This document shows, piece by piece, positions 1 to 12,361 of a stretch of DNA of 64,000 nucleotides (position 1 is its first letter; every line of letters starts with the position of its first letter). The DNA lies in assembly GCA_014904985.1 (NCBI GenBank), contig MU129061.1, forward strand, positions 62,001 to 126,000, in the 5' to 3' direction. Below the pieces are notes generated by a model. The model did no database searches. It worked only from the letters and a program-made list of their open reading frames with translations, and was not told the origin of the DNA. The translations under genes were made by a program, and so were the position numbers. The DNA is from Hydnum rufescens UP504. Taxonomy: Eukaryota > Basidiomycota > Agaricomycetes > Cantharellales > Hydnaceae.

Positions 1-216
1 GCATCTCGGTACTCCCAATCCCCCATCCGTGTTGTTGTGACATCAATTATCTCCCTCTTCCTTATTTCATTGATTGCTGGATACGGACGTTGTACTCAAT
101 CCTGTTATACAATAACAATGTTGTGTTGCATTGCGCCCGCGGGTGGTGGACAAGTACCTATTGACCATGGATGAGGTTCATGGCCGATTTCCCCTCGAAA
201 CCCGACGCCGCCAGAA

Positions 217-2053
217 CTATCCCTGCCCATCGTCGATTGGTTGATCCACAACAAGGGCTACATTGCGAGCGCTACCGCTAGCCAAGTCGAACACATTGAC
301 GGCATGGATATTCCAATTAGGGCGTAGGTGATCGACAAGGTACACTATGCGATCAGCGATAATGACGCTTTCGATGACTGGGCCAAGGAGGCTGCGCATC
401 GCGTGAAGGCATGCGAGCCGCGGAGCCAGACGGGGAAACTCTTCTGGAAATCCGTGCCCCGGCTCCAGACCCAGATGATAGTCAGGATCGAGAATGTCGG
501 AGAGTCCAAGGCGGGACGATGTTTGCTGGAGAAAGGTCGACCACGAGGCGTACGCTGACGAGTTGAGACGGCCGAGTTTCTTTCCTTGCAGCAGTACATC
601 CGGAGCTGCTTCTCCCTCCTCTCCATTTTCGTCTAGAGTGATTGCAGCGGCGCTTCCAGGAGAATAATAGTGACGAGCGTGTTGCGACAGAAGGCGACCA
701 AGTAGCGCACGGTATACGACCTTTTTTCGTGATAGACGCGACCCTCTCCACGAGGCGTCCGAGAGCGTCCACTGATAAGGGCACTGGCACGCGAGCTGCA
801 AATGTTGTCGAGTGAGCTTGAGGGGCGCGAATCCATCCCAACAGGTCATAGGGAAGTCTTTCCCCACCCCCCGCACCGTTTATCGTCATTCTCGCGTCGA
901 ACATCGGTTACATGAATTTCAGGCAGGACGTACCAGATTCCTTCATCAGATTGTAACAGCAGCCTACTAAAGCAAGTGCAGATGGCTTCCATTGGATGCC
1001 CGAGGAATGCGAGTCAGGAGGTGCTGAATCGGGGTCGGACAGCGAGACGAACGATCGCAGCACAGTGGGCGTTAGCGATCCGCACGCGTGCAAGCCAGTC
1101 ATAATGACAGGATATGTCCTGGCGTGGTCTGATTGAGTACGACCCACGTGCGGCTGTGTATCACAGGGGAAAGAGGCAATCCATGATTCTATTTCTTGGA
1201 CCAGAGAGTCCGATGATACGAAGGCATTCCTATAAGTGATTGATCCACATTTGCAAGGGCTACCGTCGGTGTCAGGATGCGCACAACCTTCTCTTTTACC
1301 GGGGCTACACCCTCCTCGTCGTTTAGCACCGTCAATCTGATCCATGTCAGAGTCCAGCGCAAGCACATGCATAGGTCTTGCAGAGGGAATACTCGGGGAA
1401 GCGAGCTCCCGAGCGAGGTATCCTTGGCCAGCGCCGACATCAATAACAAAAGGGCTACATTCCCTGATACTTCCGGATGACCTTGGAGAGAGCGAGATGA
1501 CTCGCACAAGTCGCGTATGCACGTGGAGAGACGATGGACTTCATGGGATTTTTTGGGAGACATTCCATTCATAGGGGAAGAAAGATGCGAAATGGGGATC
1601 GTGGAAGCACGGCCCAGCTGTAGGTCATTCACACGACGTAAAAATTCATGCATGGATGGGGGTGCACCGGGCTGACCAGTGGAAATCATTCAGAGGGTCG
1701 TTTCCGTAATTGAGGAAGATGTAAAATCGATGTAAGATACTAACAGGCAGTTCGCTAGCACTAACCAGTCGTCGCAATGGTTTCGAGAGGTCATCACTTC
1801 CGGAAGACCATTCTTCCTCCAGCAATGCTTCACCCTCCCCAAGGACATCGAAGAACTCCCACCAGTCCAACCATTCCTCTGGGATATTGGGTTCTGTGTA
1901 CGGTTGTTGAGAGGTAGAGACTTGATTCGGATGCGAAGCGATAAGAAATATGACCAGAGGTGACTGGAGGAATTCTGTGATATCTTGAATGTACGATTGC
2001 AGGGATACTCGAGTGGGCGAATAACACGGCGGGAGACCGGGGAGATCCAGCAT
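217..2053 (-). CDS. METTL25/RRNAD1-type SAM-dependent methyltransferase-like protein
   Basis: A spliced minus-strand gene. The N-terminal exon (2053 to about 1650) is helical and Trp-rich, ending near NDPLNDFHW. The next exon carries MSPKKSHEV, a hallmark of the RRNAD1/METTL25 family, followed by the SAM-binding motif FVIDVGAGQGYLARE (about 1435), an acidic VLALDSD strand and the family motifs GLHACGSLTP and VGCCYNLMKES. An intron (about 923 to 850) then joins KES to DFPMT. The last exon has the family's LACQCP and YRALL segments and ends in ALVVDQ. Between IRDLCE and ECSPFVIDVGAG a very short intron (about 38 bases, gtcatctc..tatcag) restores the frame. The family is related to methyltransferases, but its substrate in fungi is not established. 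The start is the first Met of the long first exon and could lie further upstream. No disruption seen. Confidence 0.85.
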
Positions 2054-4092
2054 TACGTAATGTTCGTGACCGACGTCTGGATCTCGATTTGTGCCAAAAG
2101 GATGAAAATTATTTCAATTTAGTATAAAAGGTGAATACCCCAATTCCAGCGAGAATTCCTCGCTCTGGGTCTCGAAAATTCGTACGTATGTGCATTCAAT
2201 TCAATTCCCTTTGCCAGGAATTGGATTACTTCCGTCTCCGGTGTATCCGCACTCACCCCCTCAAAGTTCTCCGACGGGGTCGGCGGGGCTACCATGTCAA
2301 GCCATTGGAGGAATCAAGCCTCACCAGGGAAAATCCAACAATGAAAAGACAAAAGAAGATCAGTCCCAAGTGACATGATCACGCATTCTGGCACACGATA
2401 TGTCGCTTATTGATTATTGACTATGGCGGCAAAATCGGAATACAATGGTGCTTAGTGCGCCAGTCGTCCCGGTGTGGGCTGCAAATGACGAAATCCAGCT
2501 GACACTGAATTAAGTAATGATCTCACCAGGGAATCGATCTCTGTTTCGGGCCTCTCACTATATATGAGGAATATCAGGCTCAACGTCTCGACCAAGGATC
2601 GATCGGAGATAACGCCACGGTGCTCACTAAGGGGTATACGACAAAACGCCCCCCATCAGCTTGCTCCCCATGAGCAGACTGGTGGAAAGGCTTTGGTATC
2701 ATCATATTAGATCCTTGAGATTCGTAGATTTGGCACGAGGCAGATGAAAACAAATGATCTATGAAATATAAGATCATCGATCCCGATACCCAGATTTGGC
2801 TATGTGACAATTCGGGAGCGATGTATTTCCGTGTACATCATGATGTGAAGAGGCAGAATGATCACGACGACTAAATGAATACACAAAATTAGCATTAGAC
2901 GTCATCAAGCCATGAAGGGTTAAAGTCTGGTGTCGCGAGCGTATAAACTCGCCTAGTAAACGGGGGAAAACATCATTAGACACCGAAGGTAAATGCTGGC
3001 CGCACCAAGGAAAGCCGTTTCTGCAATAGCAAGGCTCATGCGGAAACTACGCGGGAGAAACCACACGCACCCAACGTCGTAATTAAGCATTACTTCCCAG
3101 CCTCAGAAAATGAAATGAGTTGAGAGTTGGAGCAGACCAGGAATCGAAGAGATCAAGCCAATGAATTAATGGAGACCGCAAGATCCCGCCCTACAAAGGG
3201 CAGATAAGCACTGGAGTCTTTGATCCGATGTGTTATTGTTTGTCAAAAATACTGGAAGAACGATGTGGAACAGGAGGGAAATGGAGGGATACTTGCACAA
3301 TGAGACAGTAATGGACGTAAACGATACGGAATATTAATATGTGTGGGCACTCGAGAAGCAGGAGTAATGCGACACCGCATTGAATGACTTTGCCGTCCCT
3401 TCTAAAGCGCTGTACTGAATTGAAAAATGGGAACACCACATGAGAGTGAGAGGCTTCTTAGAGGCAGCCATACTCCACCGCACACTGCGGCGAAGTGATG
3501 CAAGAACGAAGACAATTGTGAGTGAGCGTTCCTAGAGACACAGAGTCTCGAGGTATCCTAAGTCTCCCAAGTGAAGGAGATACGAGAGAGACTTAGAAGC
3601 AGTTGACATGAATTGCAGCCATTTTGGTGGAATTCTCGGGCAGGGTGACGTCCACGAGGCTGAGCTGGTGTATCTACTGCACACGGCTCCGGACCAAGCA
3701 GCTCGTTCCAGCGTGGCAAAAAAGTAGACGAGATAGAATAATTTGAGAGTCAGATGGAGTACTCCCTTGCAGGAAGGATTTCTTGCCATGGGGCAATCAA
3801 CTTGCAATTGGAATCAAGGCAAGCATATGATTCTAGGCTCTATTAGTAATACTATTAGCTAAGCATCGAACTGCGGCATCTCCCCGTCTTGTCGGGTCCT
3901 GCGCGCTCACTCCTGCCCCTTCCTCAATCAAACCAATCTGGAACATACTTGTCACTGGTCCCAAATTGACCTGTATATTTACACATTGAGGGCTGTGTTC
4001 ACTTTTCTCTGTCAGCGAATTGACGACAACAGAACGTCGAGGAGCTCTGTTGTTCCTCTCTATATCCATCTCGTCCTTCCGCACCGTCTGGC
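2054..4092. other. intergenic stretch, no supportable gene
   Basis: About 2 kb between the divergently transcribed methyltransferase and RING genes. Open frames here are short, overlap on both strands and show no recognisable motif. It presumably contains both promoters. No repeat or RNA gene was recognised. Confidence 0.5.
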
Positions 4093-7000
4093 ATGGGGCA
4101 GTCCACGTCAAGAAGAACGATTCGCGCCGGTCGCAGTAATATAGCTCACTCCAATAATATTGCTACACTGACACCATCTCGCAATGCGGTGCCCACCGAT
4201 CCTCCCACCCCAGGCGCTTCTTCCACAGCTACAACTCCCAACTCTGACTCACCTGGATCAGGCAGCCGTACGGAAATAGACTCCTCGGTTCATGACAAAG
4301 TTATATCCCAGCAACAACCAATCCCACGGAAATCCAAAGGAACCAGGGCATCTTTGGTTGCCGCCAAGCGCCGCCTCAGTGGTTTATTCCCTAAACGACA
4401 CAGTACTGCGTCAGCCAGACATCAGGACTCCGATTCTCATGGTCCTGTGATTGATTTGTCGTCACCCGATTCCTTATCTGTTCCACCTTCAATTTCGCCC
4501 CCTGTACCTGGAACCCCAGTGCTATTGGACCAGCATGAGATATCTGGATCGTCCGTTGAATTGGTTCCAAACCCGAGTCGTCTATCGGTCTTGGAGCTAG
4601 CCCTGGCGACGGAATCGCCCATCTGACCGCACCCCCTGCACCTGAACCGCGCACGGACGATATCGACCCTTCCTTTCACCCAGTCTCTGCTGAGTATGAA
4701 ACTCCATCCCCTGGGCCGTCCTCGGGAGCGGTTACGTTACCCCCTCGTTCCACCTCTGACAACAAAGGGAAACAAAAAGAAGTAGCCGCTCCGATCCCTC
4801 AGATGTTGAGCCAGAGGGCACCCCCGGAACCTCAATGGCCCACGATTCGGACCAGATCCCAAGTACTGGCACTGTCTCCGATTCTCTACGCGAGGACAGG
4901 ATTGCTGCTGCCCGCGCGATTATCGAGACTCTTCACCAAAACACCCCCGAAGATTCATTCCAGCGACTCATCCATCGCCTCAATGATAGGGGGGAGGCTA
5001 CAGACCAATCCACCGATTTTACTGCTGAAGGTTCCGGTGAAACCCTCAGGGATTTGTTCACGATCCTCCTACAAGGCCACGTATCAACCTGCCTGAAAGA
5101 TCTGAGACTCTGCCTGCCATAGCAAACCCAACCCCTCGACGTGCACCGTCGGCCTCAATGCCAGCTTCCCGTCCCACGTCCCCACTTCCTATCACAAGTG
5201 GTACGGCCATGATAGTCCAAGGTACCTGTGGCCCATAACCCATGAACTTTTCTGCCAATCTTAACATATCCATATCATAGGTGTTGTACAAACTACGGAC
5301 TTGACGCGTGGTTCTCAGTCTCGCGGACTTGATCGTGCTCCATCCTTCCGCCGAGGATTGAGGATGCCAAGGTCTTCATCTCCATTCCCAAACACTGCCA
5401 GGGAGAATCCAAATGTCATGAATTCATCTCATTCGGTCGGCCCCCTTTAGCTTCCAATTCACCCAGTGATTCCGTTCCTCCTGCGCCATCTCCGGCCCCA
5501 CCTTCGTTGAATGACAGTGCAGAAGGAATCGATGTGCTTACTATGCTCCTCGGGTCGGTCTCCCAATTTTCTTCTTCGTGCTGTTCCTAACTCTCTGATT
5601 GCTGAACAGCGTGGTCACGGCGGCCACCGGTGCATCGCTAATGAATGGCTCAACTATGCCCAATCTCTCTGCCGTCCCAGACCTGGTAAGCCGAGCGAAC
5701 AGCGACAGTCGCCCTCTCCCGCCATCCACCCTCCCAACTCCGATTTCTCCCGTCACTCCTTCGCCTTTCCCGTCTCACACGGCACCAACGCAAGCCCCGC
5801 CCGCCCGCGTGAATCCGCCGGCAGACCCCGTCAGTCGACCGCGTCGTATTCTGGACTCTGTCCGGTCGCGCCTGCTTGGTATTTATGGCCGCTCTTCGTC
5901 ACCCTCTTCTGCCATACACCCTCCTTCTCATTCTTCCACCGGAATTGCTCCGCCCATGCTTCCAGAATCCAGGACTGTTGTAAATAATGATACTGGAGGG
6001 CCGCCCTCCACTTCTACTCCAACCTCCAGATTTGAGGAAGGGACTTCGATGGCCCATCTTCGCCAAACTATATCCCAACAACTCGCTCGTGCCCTGAGCG
6101 AGCCCACTACGTCGCGTGGGATCCCGCAGGCTGGGCGCGTTCCCCTCTCATCGGCTTCCCCTGCGTTGGGAAACCATGGTCATCATTCAGATGTCGGTAG
6201 TTTGATTGGGGTAGATGGTCCTATTGAACCAGCTAATGTACCACTACCCGAAGATGAGGATGAGGATCTCCATCCATCGATCCGCCTTGAGTCCGACGGT
6301 AGTGACGTTGCAGCAGTACCTGTGTCACCCACAGCGACAGACGAACCCTCAGCACGACATTCCCCGTCCCCAGTCACTCCTGGATCGCCTGAAGAAGGGA
6401 GCTTCGACCGGTTCTTAATTGATATTCAGGCTGATTTGCGTTCTACATTATTGCAACGTCAAGAGCAGGATCGGTTGCGCCGCGAACATGGTTCACGTCC
6501 ATCTCGTCCTACCCCATCCTCTAGCCACGGGGGATCCGCATCTACCACATCTGCAGCAGGACCTTCTAATGCTTCAAATGCAGATGAAAGGCATAGATAC
6601 CTGGAGGAGAATGTGCCTACGGTATGTGCCTTATCTCTCAGCTAGGCTTTATCGTGAGAATGTTGATGTTGGCATCGCTTCCCTCGTCTTTCCTTCGCCT
6701 GATTTAGGTTGACTCTCCTTTAAATTGGTGGAGAATGTATCGGTTCCCCACACGCTCCGTTCCATCTGGATCAGTTCCTACTCCGGGTTCACCTTCCCCT
6801 GCGGCCTATTCGGGAGTGCCCTCTTCTCAGGGCCCATCAGAATTTCCCACTTCCCTCCTTCACCTTCGTATTCATTGCATTCCTCTCCTCCAACTGACCC
6901 CTCGTCTGCGAGTGGTGGCGAAAATGTCAATCTGACCCCAGTTTTGATAGTAGGGTTACGGCAACAACGTATCGACGTAGAAGAGATGTTTGACGATCCG

Positions 7001-7983
7001 ATATCGCCGCCAACCCCTCCATTGAGCGATTACAGCCGGACTGGTGACGATTTTGACTTTTCACGCTACCTTCCTTCCCCTCCTTCCACGTCTACTGCTA
7101 CATCTCGGCCAAATTCATCGGAGTTGCCCACCCTTCCACCTTTTCCCAGTAGTCTTTCTGACTTTGATGTCCCTGCCGAGTGGGATGATTATCGGCGTGC
7201 TCCCGATTCCCACAGGACGGTTTCGCCTCCCCGTCTCGATAATGATACCGACCGGACGTATGGGGAGTCGTGGCGTGACCAAGCTCGTGCGTTCCTATCC
7301 TCCGCTCTGGCCAGAGGCGCTCTGGAGCGACATCGAGAAGAACGAGCGGCCATGAGAGAGAGACAAGCAAGACGAGATGCTAGGCGGCGTCGAGAAGCAC
7401 AAGCCCGCGAGAGTTATGTCATCATGGCCATTGCGGGATTCTACCCAGACCACATGCTCTTAGCTCCAAATTTGTTCTTAGGTCAATTCGACCATGACGA
7501 CTTCTGGTTAGACGTTTTGCGATTTATTTCAAATCTGTCGATGTCTCATTCATTTATGTAGGGCTCTTGCTGAACTGCTAGGCCAGGTGAAACCGCCAGT
7601 CGCGACTAAGGATGATATAGAACATTCCGGTCTACCAGTCGTCAAGACCGAAAAAATCTCGGAATATGCTGAGAATGGGCTCATTGCGACTAACACTATC
7701 GAGCGTGTGGGTCACTCGTTTTCCAACCTCCAATCCTGCTCTTAATGAACGGATTTTCGTCTAGTGCCTCGTATGTCTTTCTGACTACGAAGAACAAGAA
7801 GACATCAGAATTCTTTCTTGCAAACACGCCTTTCACAAGGACTGCGTGGATAAATGGATGGAAGTTGGTCGTAATAATTGTCCTGCTTGTCGCACAAAGG
7901 TGCAGTCATCTTGATGTCTATGCGATCTCATTTTTCCTTAATTCTCCTGTCTCCTTGTTTAGGGCGTCCCTACCGATTCCTGA
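4093..7983 (+). CDS. RING-H2 finger protein with long disordered N-terminal region (putative E3 ubiquitin ligase)
   Basis: Starts at ATG 4093 ([13 protein letters not shown]). Most of the protein is a Ser/Pro/Thr-rich disordered region spread over several exons. The conserved part is the C-terminus. Exon 7562-7708 ([15 protein letters not shown]) joins across an intron ending at 7765 to the [19 protein letters not shown], then CKHAFHKDC, then CPACRTK. This gives C-x2-C, C-x-H-x2-H-x2-C and C-P-x-C, a RING-H2 that would bind two zinc ions and an E2 enzyme. A final intron (7900-7962) leaves GVPTDS and a TGA at 7983. An arginine-rich helical stretch ([19 protein letters not shown]) lies near 7320-7400. 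Intron placement in the disordered part (near 4550-4605, 5100-5600 and 6620-6720) is uncertain. A GPI or membrane anchor was not seen, although MGQ could be an N-myristoylation signal. Substrates unknown. Confidence 0.8.
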
Positions 7984-8823
7984 CTTTGCCATGTCCTTCG
8001 ATTCGCTACCTTTTTTTTTTTAGCCTTGACTCTGACTTCCACACGTCACTGTCTCCCATCCACTTGCCGTCCTATCCCCACATGCCCTTGTGCGCTGTTT
8101 GGTGTCGCTCTCTGTTTTCTTGGTCTACAAAAATTCGTATGGACTTTGCTTCCCTCTCCAGATTCGTCGGAATTTTCTGCTGCTGGAACCTGAGGATAGC
8201 TTGTGGTCTTCTTTCTCTGCACACGTTCTTCTACGCAGCACTTTGTACAATCTGCCTGTTGGCTGCCACCGCTTATCATACAATATTCCCCTGCTATGTC
8301 CGCCGACATCCTTGTTCTAAGGTTTAGCAAGTTATTTGCGGTGATGTTGAGGTTTCTGGTCTGACGAGCCCCGAAAACCCCGATAGACGAAGACCATTAG
8401 CAACGAATGAATTTGGGTATGTCATGGGAGGAGAGGAAGGTTGAAATATCATTGAGATCCGTTAAGTATCGCCAAATAATACTAAGCGAGACGCCTGGTA
8501 TGACTGCCAAAATATTTTGAGCGTGGAATAAGGACCGGTTGGGGATGTAGACCGTTCTGTACAGAATGTAGCAGCATACGACCGTGGATAGCTAGATACC
8601 ATACGCGAGATGGTAGTCGTAGCAAACCGATCAGGATGACACGGTGGGCGAGGGGTGATATGCTGGGGGAAGAAATGGCGATGAGCTGTTCGATCGGTCC
8701 TTCAATACGCCCAGACCCCAGGGTACTAGTCGCAACTGCTCTGTGACCCGTCGCAGATCCGGCGTTGGGTCTGCGATTCATCTGAATCGGGCCGACTTGC
8801 CGTCACCACGCAGCTGTGCCAAG
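7984..8823. other. intergenic stretch between two plus-strand genes
   Basis: About 840 bases. It begins with the 3' flank of the RING gene, which is T-rich. A 99-codon minus frame at 8482-8781 has no recognisable motif. Nothing else is supportable. Confidence 0.5.
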
Positions 8824-11519
8824 ATGCTGGAGGCCCCAAAAGATGATGGTGATTTATCACTGGTATATGTCGTCTGCTCTGCTTGATCGGCTGCAACAGA
8901 TTCCTTATTCTCATGGTGTCAGATGTTCACGAAGGACGGAGGACATGGCATCTCCACGAGGCTCAATTTCTACGTCCAGCGTTTGCAGTCGGACATCCAC
9001 TCTTGGCTGTTCAAGACCATCAAGGTTGTATCATCGTATCATGGAAAGATTTCCTTGCAATCTGACTATTTGGTTCGTAGGATCATGGTGGGAAGGTGTC
9101 AAATGAACACAAATCGATCGTCCCCAAGCGCGGTTACATCCTTATTGACCCTGGATCATCCAGAGGACAGGATCTCGCAGCGAAATACCCTTCAAATCCA
9201 AGCAGACCACGCTGGGTTGTCAGTTGGACTTTTGTCACTGCCTGCCTCCAGGCAAAGAAAGTTCTCGACCCTGCTCCCTTTGCCGAGGTCAAGCCGCTGT
9301 TCTTGGATCCCGATCACAATTCCGTCCTGAGTATCTATATTCACTCCAAAATCCGAGGGAAAGACAGAAAAGCCCTAGCTGTTAGGATCGCAGTTAGTAT
9401 TTCCTCTCGTTCGCATCTACATCATATTCATCTACTAGATACTTTCATAGACTCATGGTGGCATTATTGTCAATATAATGAAGAATGCACGGGTTATCCT
9501 ATGCCCGCCCAGCGATCCTAAACAGGCCGACCTCAGGAAGCGTTATTCCGACCCGGCAAAAATTGCAATAGAACCACCCAGCTGGGTTACTGACTGCATC
9601 GAGGCAGGAGCTGTCTCGTTCTCGCATTACGAAGTCGGAGAGTGCGCAAAACTTAACGCATCTGTGGATGCATGGGCATCGTGCTAATAGAGATACCCTT
9701 AGTAGTGTTCTAGTTTTCTTACGAAGGCGAAGAGGACCAGCGCCTTGCCGCAGTCTTCGCAAGGAACCCCCAGCTTGTCGCATACCTCGCAGACAACTGT
9801 GGTCCTCCCGATCAAAAAAATCTTTCGATCCAGGAGTATATCAGAACTCCCACGGAAAATGTATGTACTGACTCGCTGACTCGCTATGATGTGCTGATTT
9901 GTCCCCTTTCTCGCCGACCTTCATCGCAGGAACGATATAATGCGAAGCCCGACTACGTAGCTCAACTGGTAGAGACTTATCCCCTACCAAAGACGAATCA
10001 GATAGAGCAACATCCAACAATGGATCTCGGCGACTGTTCTGCTTACGAGATACCAGTGAGCTCGAATGTCGCCTCCGCACCTAATCAAGAACAAAATACC
10101 ACAGTCTACGAGGGCGATAGCATTATCTATGAAACAGGGACGCTACTGTGTCCGGGCCCCCCCAGTCCCCGCATGAGGGATCGGCGGATGACGCTTCCAG
10201 GGAACTGTACCTCTTGGAGCCCCCGCCCCCCCCAGACCCTATCCCGGCCACCATTAGCTCCCCACCAGTGGACACCGAAGACCCATCCCCAACAAGCGAT
10301 ATGGTTAGAGAGATAGGTCTGCCCGCTTCGTCGATTACGGGTGAGATGTGCAACGACTTGCGCGAGGATCTCGCGAATGCTGTGCCACCAACTTCACCTC
10401 CTGCCAAACGACGGCGTCTCTCCATGCCACCGGCCGGAACCCCTAGTCCTGGACTCGAACAATCGGGCGAGACCTCCAACCCCCCCCTCGTCGCTCATTT
10501 GGAGACCAGTCTTCCATCAGTACGACGCAAAAACCGCAACGTCGAAGAAATCCTTCGTGTAGCAGAGTCGGCGCCCTCTACAGCACCAGTCGCCTGAACT
10601 GGACGAAGCGGACGATCTTCATTTTAACACCGGCCCAGCGACGCAGGCCATGCTTATGGAGCATCGAGCACTCATGCGACGTCGTTCCGCCTCTGCCAAA
10701 GCCTCTGAGAAGACCATCCTCTGAGATTCCCCCCGGACATCTGGGCTCTTCCGACATGATGCCAATCATCGAGTCGGTAGAGCCAGGTGACCCTGGCGAT
10801 TCTAGGAACATTACAGACCAAGCCGAAACTTCAGCTCTCGTGAAGCAAGAACCCTGGGTCATTGATTCACTGCCAAATGGCCCCGTTACATTAGCTGGGT
10901 CGGGGTCGAATACACCTTCTAGCACACCTTCTAGCGAGCCTCATCCTTCTGGAATGAACCCAACGCTCTGCCATAGAGATGGTAGTGTTGAAGCGAACAA
11001 CGTGATAGAAGAGTCACTGGGTTATCCCCCTCACCATGAGGTGGATCCCAAATCAGCCATGGACTTTCGACTCAATGACCGTGCCACCCCGCAAACTTCC
11101 ACCATTCAGCCTTCAAAGTCACCCCTCCCGGAGAAGGATCCGACGTGCTGCAGGCTTCTAAGCGTGGCTCCACTTACGCGACTCCTGCGCCGACTCCCCG
11201 ACCACGTGGAAATACAAGTTCTGCTTCTGCTTCAGTTGATCGACCACGTCGCCGAAGAGGGACCCGGCTCCAAGTTGTTCCAGTTACTCCCACGTCGATT
11301 CCTACGCGTTCTCGGTCCCCCAGCTCTCCGCCAATTTTTGCGGACCTTGATCCGGCTATTGCGCGTGCTCTTCGCAAGATGTGTAGAAAATTCTCGTTCA
11401 CTCCTGAGGAGGTAAGACAGAAGTGGGACATCAATCGAGGGGACCTCTTGGCGACTTTTCTCGTCATCCGGAAGAATCGCGAGTTCCTGGACCAGACGGA
11501 CATGTTTGCAGATAATTAG
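8824..11519 (+). CDS. Rap1-like telomere protein paralogue A (BRCT, degenerate Myb, C-terminal helical domain)
   Basis: Exon 1 (MLEAPKDDGDLSLVYV) splices to a region with RLNFYVQRL, DHGGKVSNE, GYILIDPGS and PRWVVSWTFVTACL: a BRCT module with its GG turn and W-containing last helix. A second BRCT-like part follows (THGGIIVN, NARVILCPPSDP, PPSWVTDCIEAG). Then comes FSYEGEEDQRL (about 9705), which resembles the first helix of the Rap1-type Myb domain, and ERYNAKPDYV after an intron. A long acidic, Pro-rich linker follows, with GPATQAM near 10650. The last domain, about 11330-11519, reads FADLDPAIARALRKMCRKF and FTPEEVRQKWDINRGD. This order (BRCT, Myb, linker, C-terminal helices) matches Rap1/TERF2IP proteins, which bind telomeres or shelterin partners. 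A closely similar gene lies inverted at 20369-22993. This copy lacks the PWAVGHTAASW part of the Myb domain found in the other. The frame changes near 10590 without an obvious intron. Confidence 0.7.
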
Positions 11520-12361
11520 CTTCCATTTGTCGGTGTGTGTGTGTATTAACTTTGGAACATGGTTCAATGTTGTGCGTTGTGTCCTTTTCTTCTTAGTGCT
11601 CGCCTGTCCTGTCAGGGTGCGCGGGTACCGACCTCCCCATTTGTCATTTTGGATGTTGTGCTATGTTGTAATATCATCGAATTCGAACAAGTTCCCATGT
11701 TTCGCATTGGTTCCACGTCAGAGGCTCCATCTAGACGCAGCTTTCCAACATTGGCTGCTCCCTTGTAGCATACAGTATGCCTCGCGTCTTTCATTCCTTC
11801 TTTCGACGAGCCACCGCGTGAAACCTTATTCACACACCAAACTAGACATTCGCTTCTGCCTGACTCTTTCGGGTTTGAGCATGATTATTCACGGAAAGCG
11901 GTCGTACACCCTTCCCTAGATTGTCACCAGCTTGCCGTATTGAGTCTATGATAGTCTACAATGAGGTCGGAGTGCCTGCGTCTTCCTCGTCAGAGCCGAG
12001 TGGGATTTTTAGCCATTGTGCTGCTATAACAGCCCGGGTCGATTCCCCGAGGCAAAAGAGCTAGATAGGCCACATACCGTATCCAACTTGTCTTTTTCTA
12101 GATGTTCTCAATGCCGGGCTCTTGGTGGAACAGGACTCAATTGCTTTATATTATCCAGGTTCCAACTCCTTTCAGCTCTGTTACAAAACTAAGGCCGCAG
12201 CACAAAATAGTTAGTGTATATATGCGAAAGACGGATTCCCCTTGGAACCCAAGTGTGCAATCTAGTTAAAAGCACTTGCTTGCTCTCTAGCTAAAAGGAT
12301 GTGCCTCTCGTCCTCGATTTCCGACCGCCTAGCGGCTGTCAAGGAGGGACTCTCTCTACCG
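11520..12361. other. convergent intergenic region
   Basis: About 840 bases between the 3' ends of the Rap1-like gene (+) and the membrane-protein gene (-). It starts with a short GT run (gtgtgtgtgt). No gene or structured RNA was recognised. Confidence 0.5.

Noticed and set aside
5511..5987. 158-codon plus-strand frame inside the RING gene
   Set aside because: Lies over the Ser/Pro-rich coding exon in another frame; composition is a shadow of that exon.
12020..12060. tRNA T-arm-like motif (ccgggtcgattccccg)
   Set aside because: No matching D arm, anticodon arm or acceptor stem upstream.
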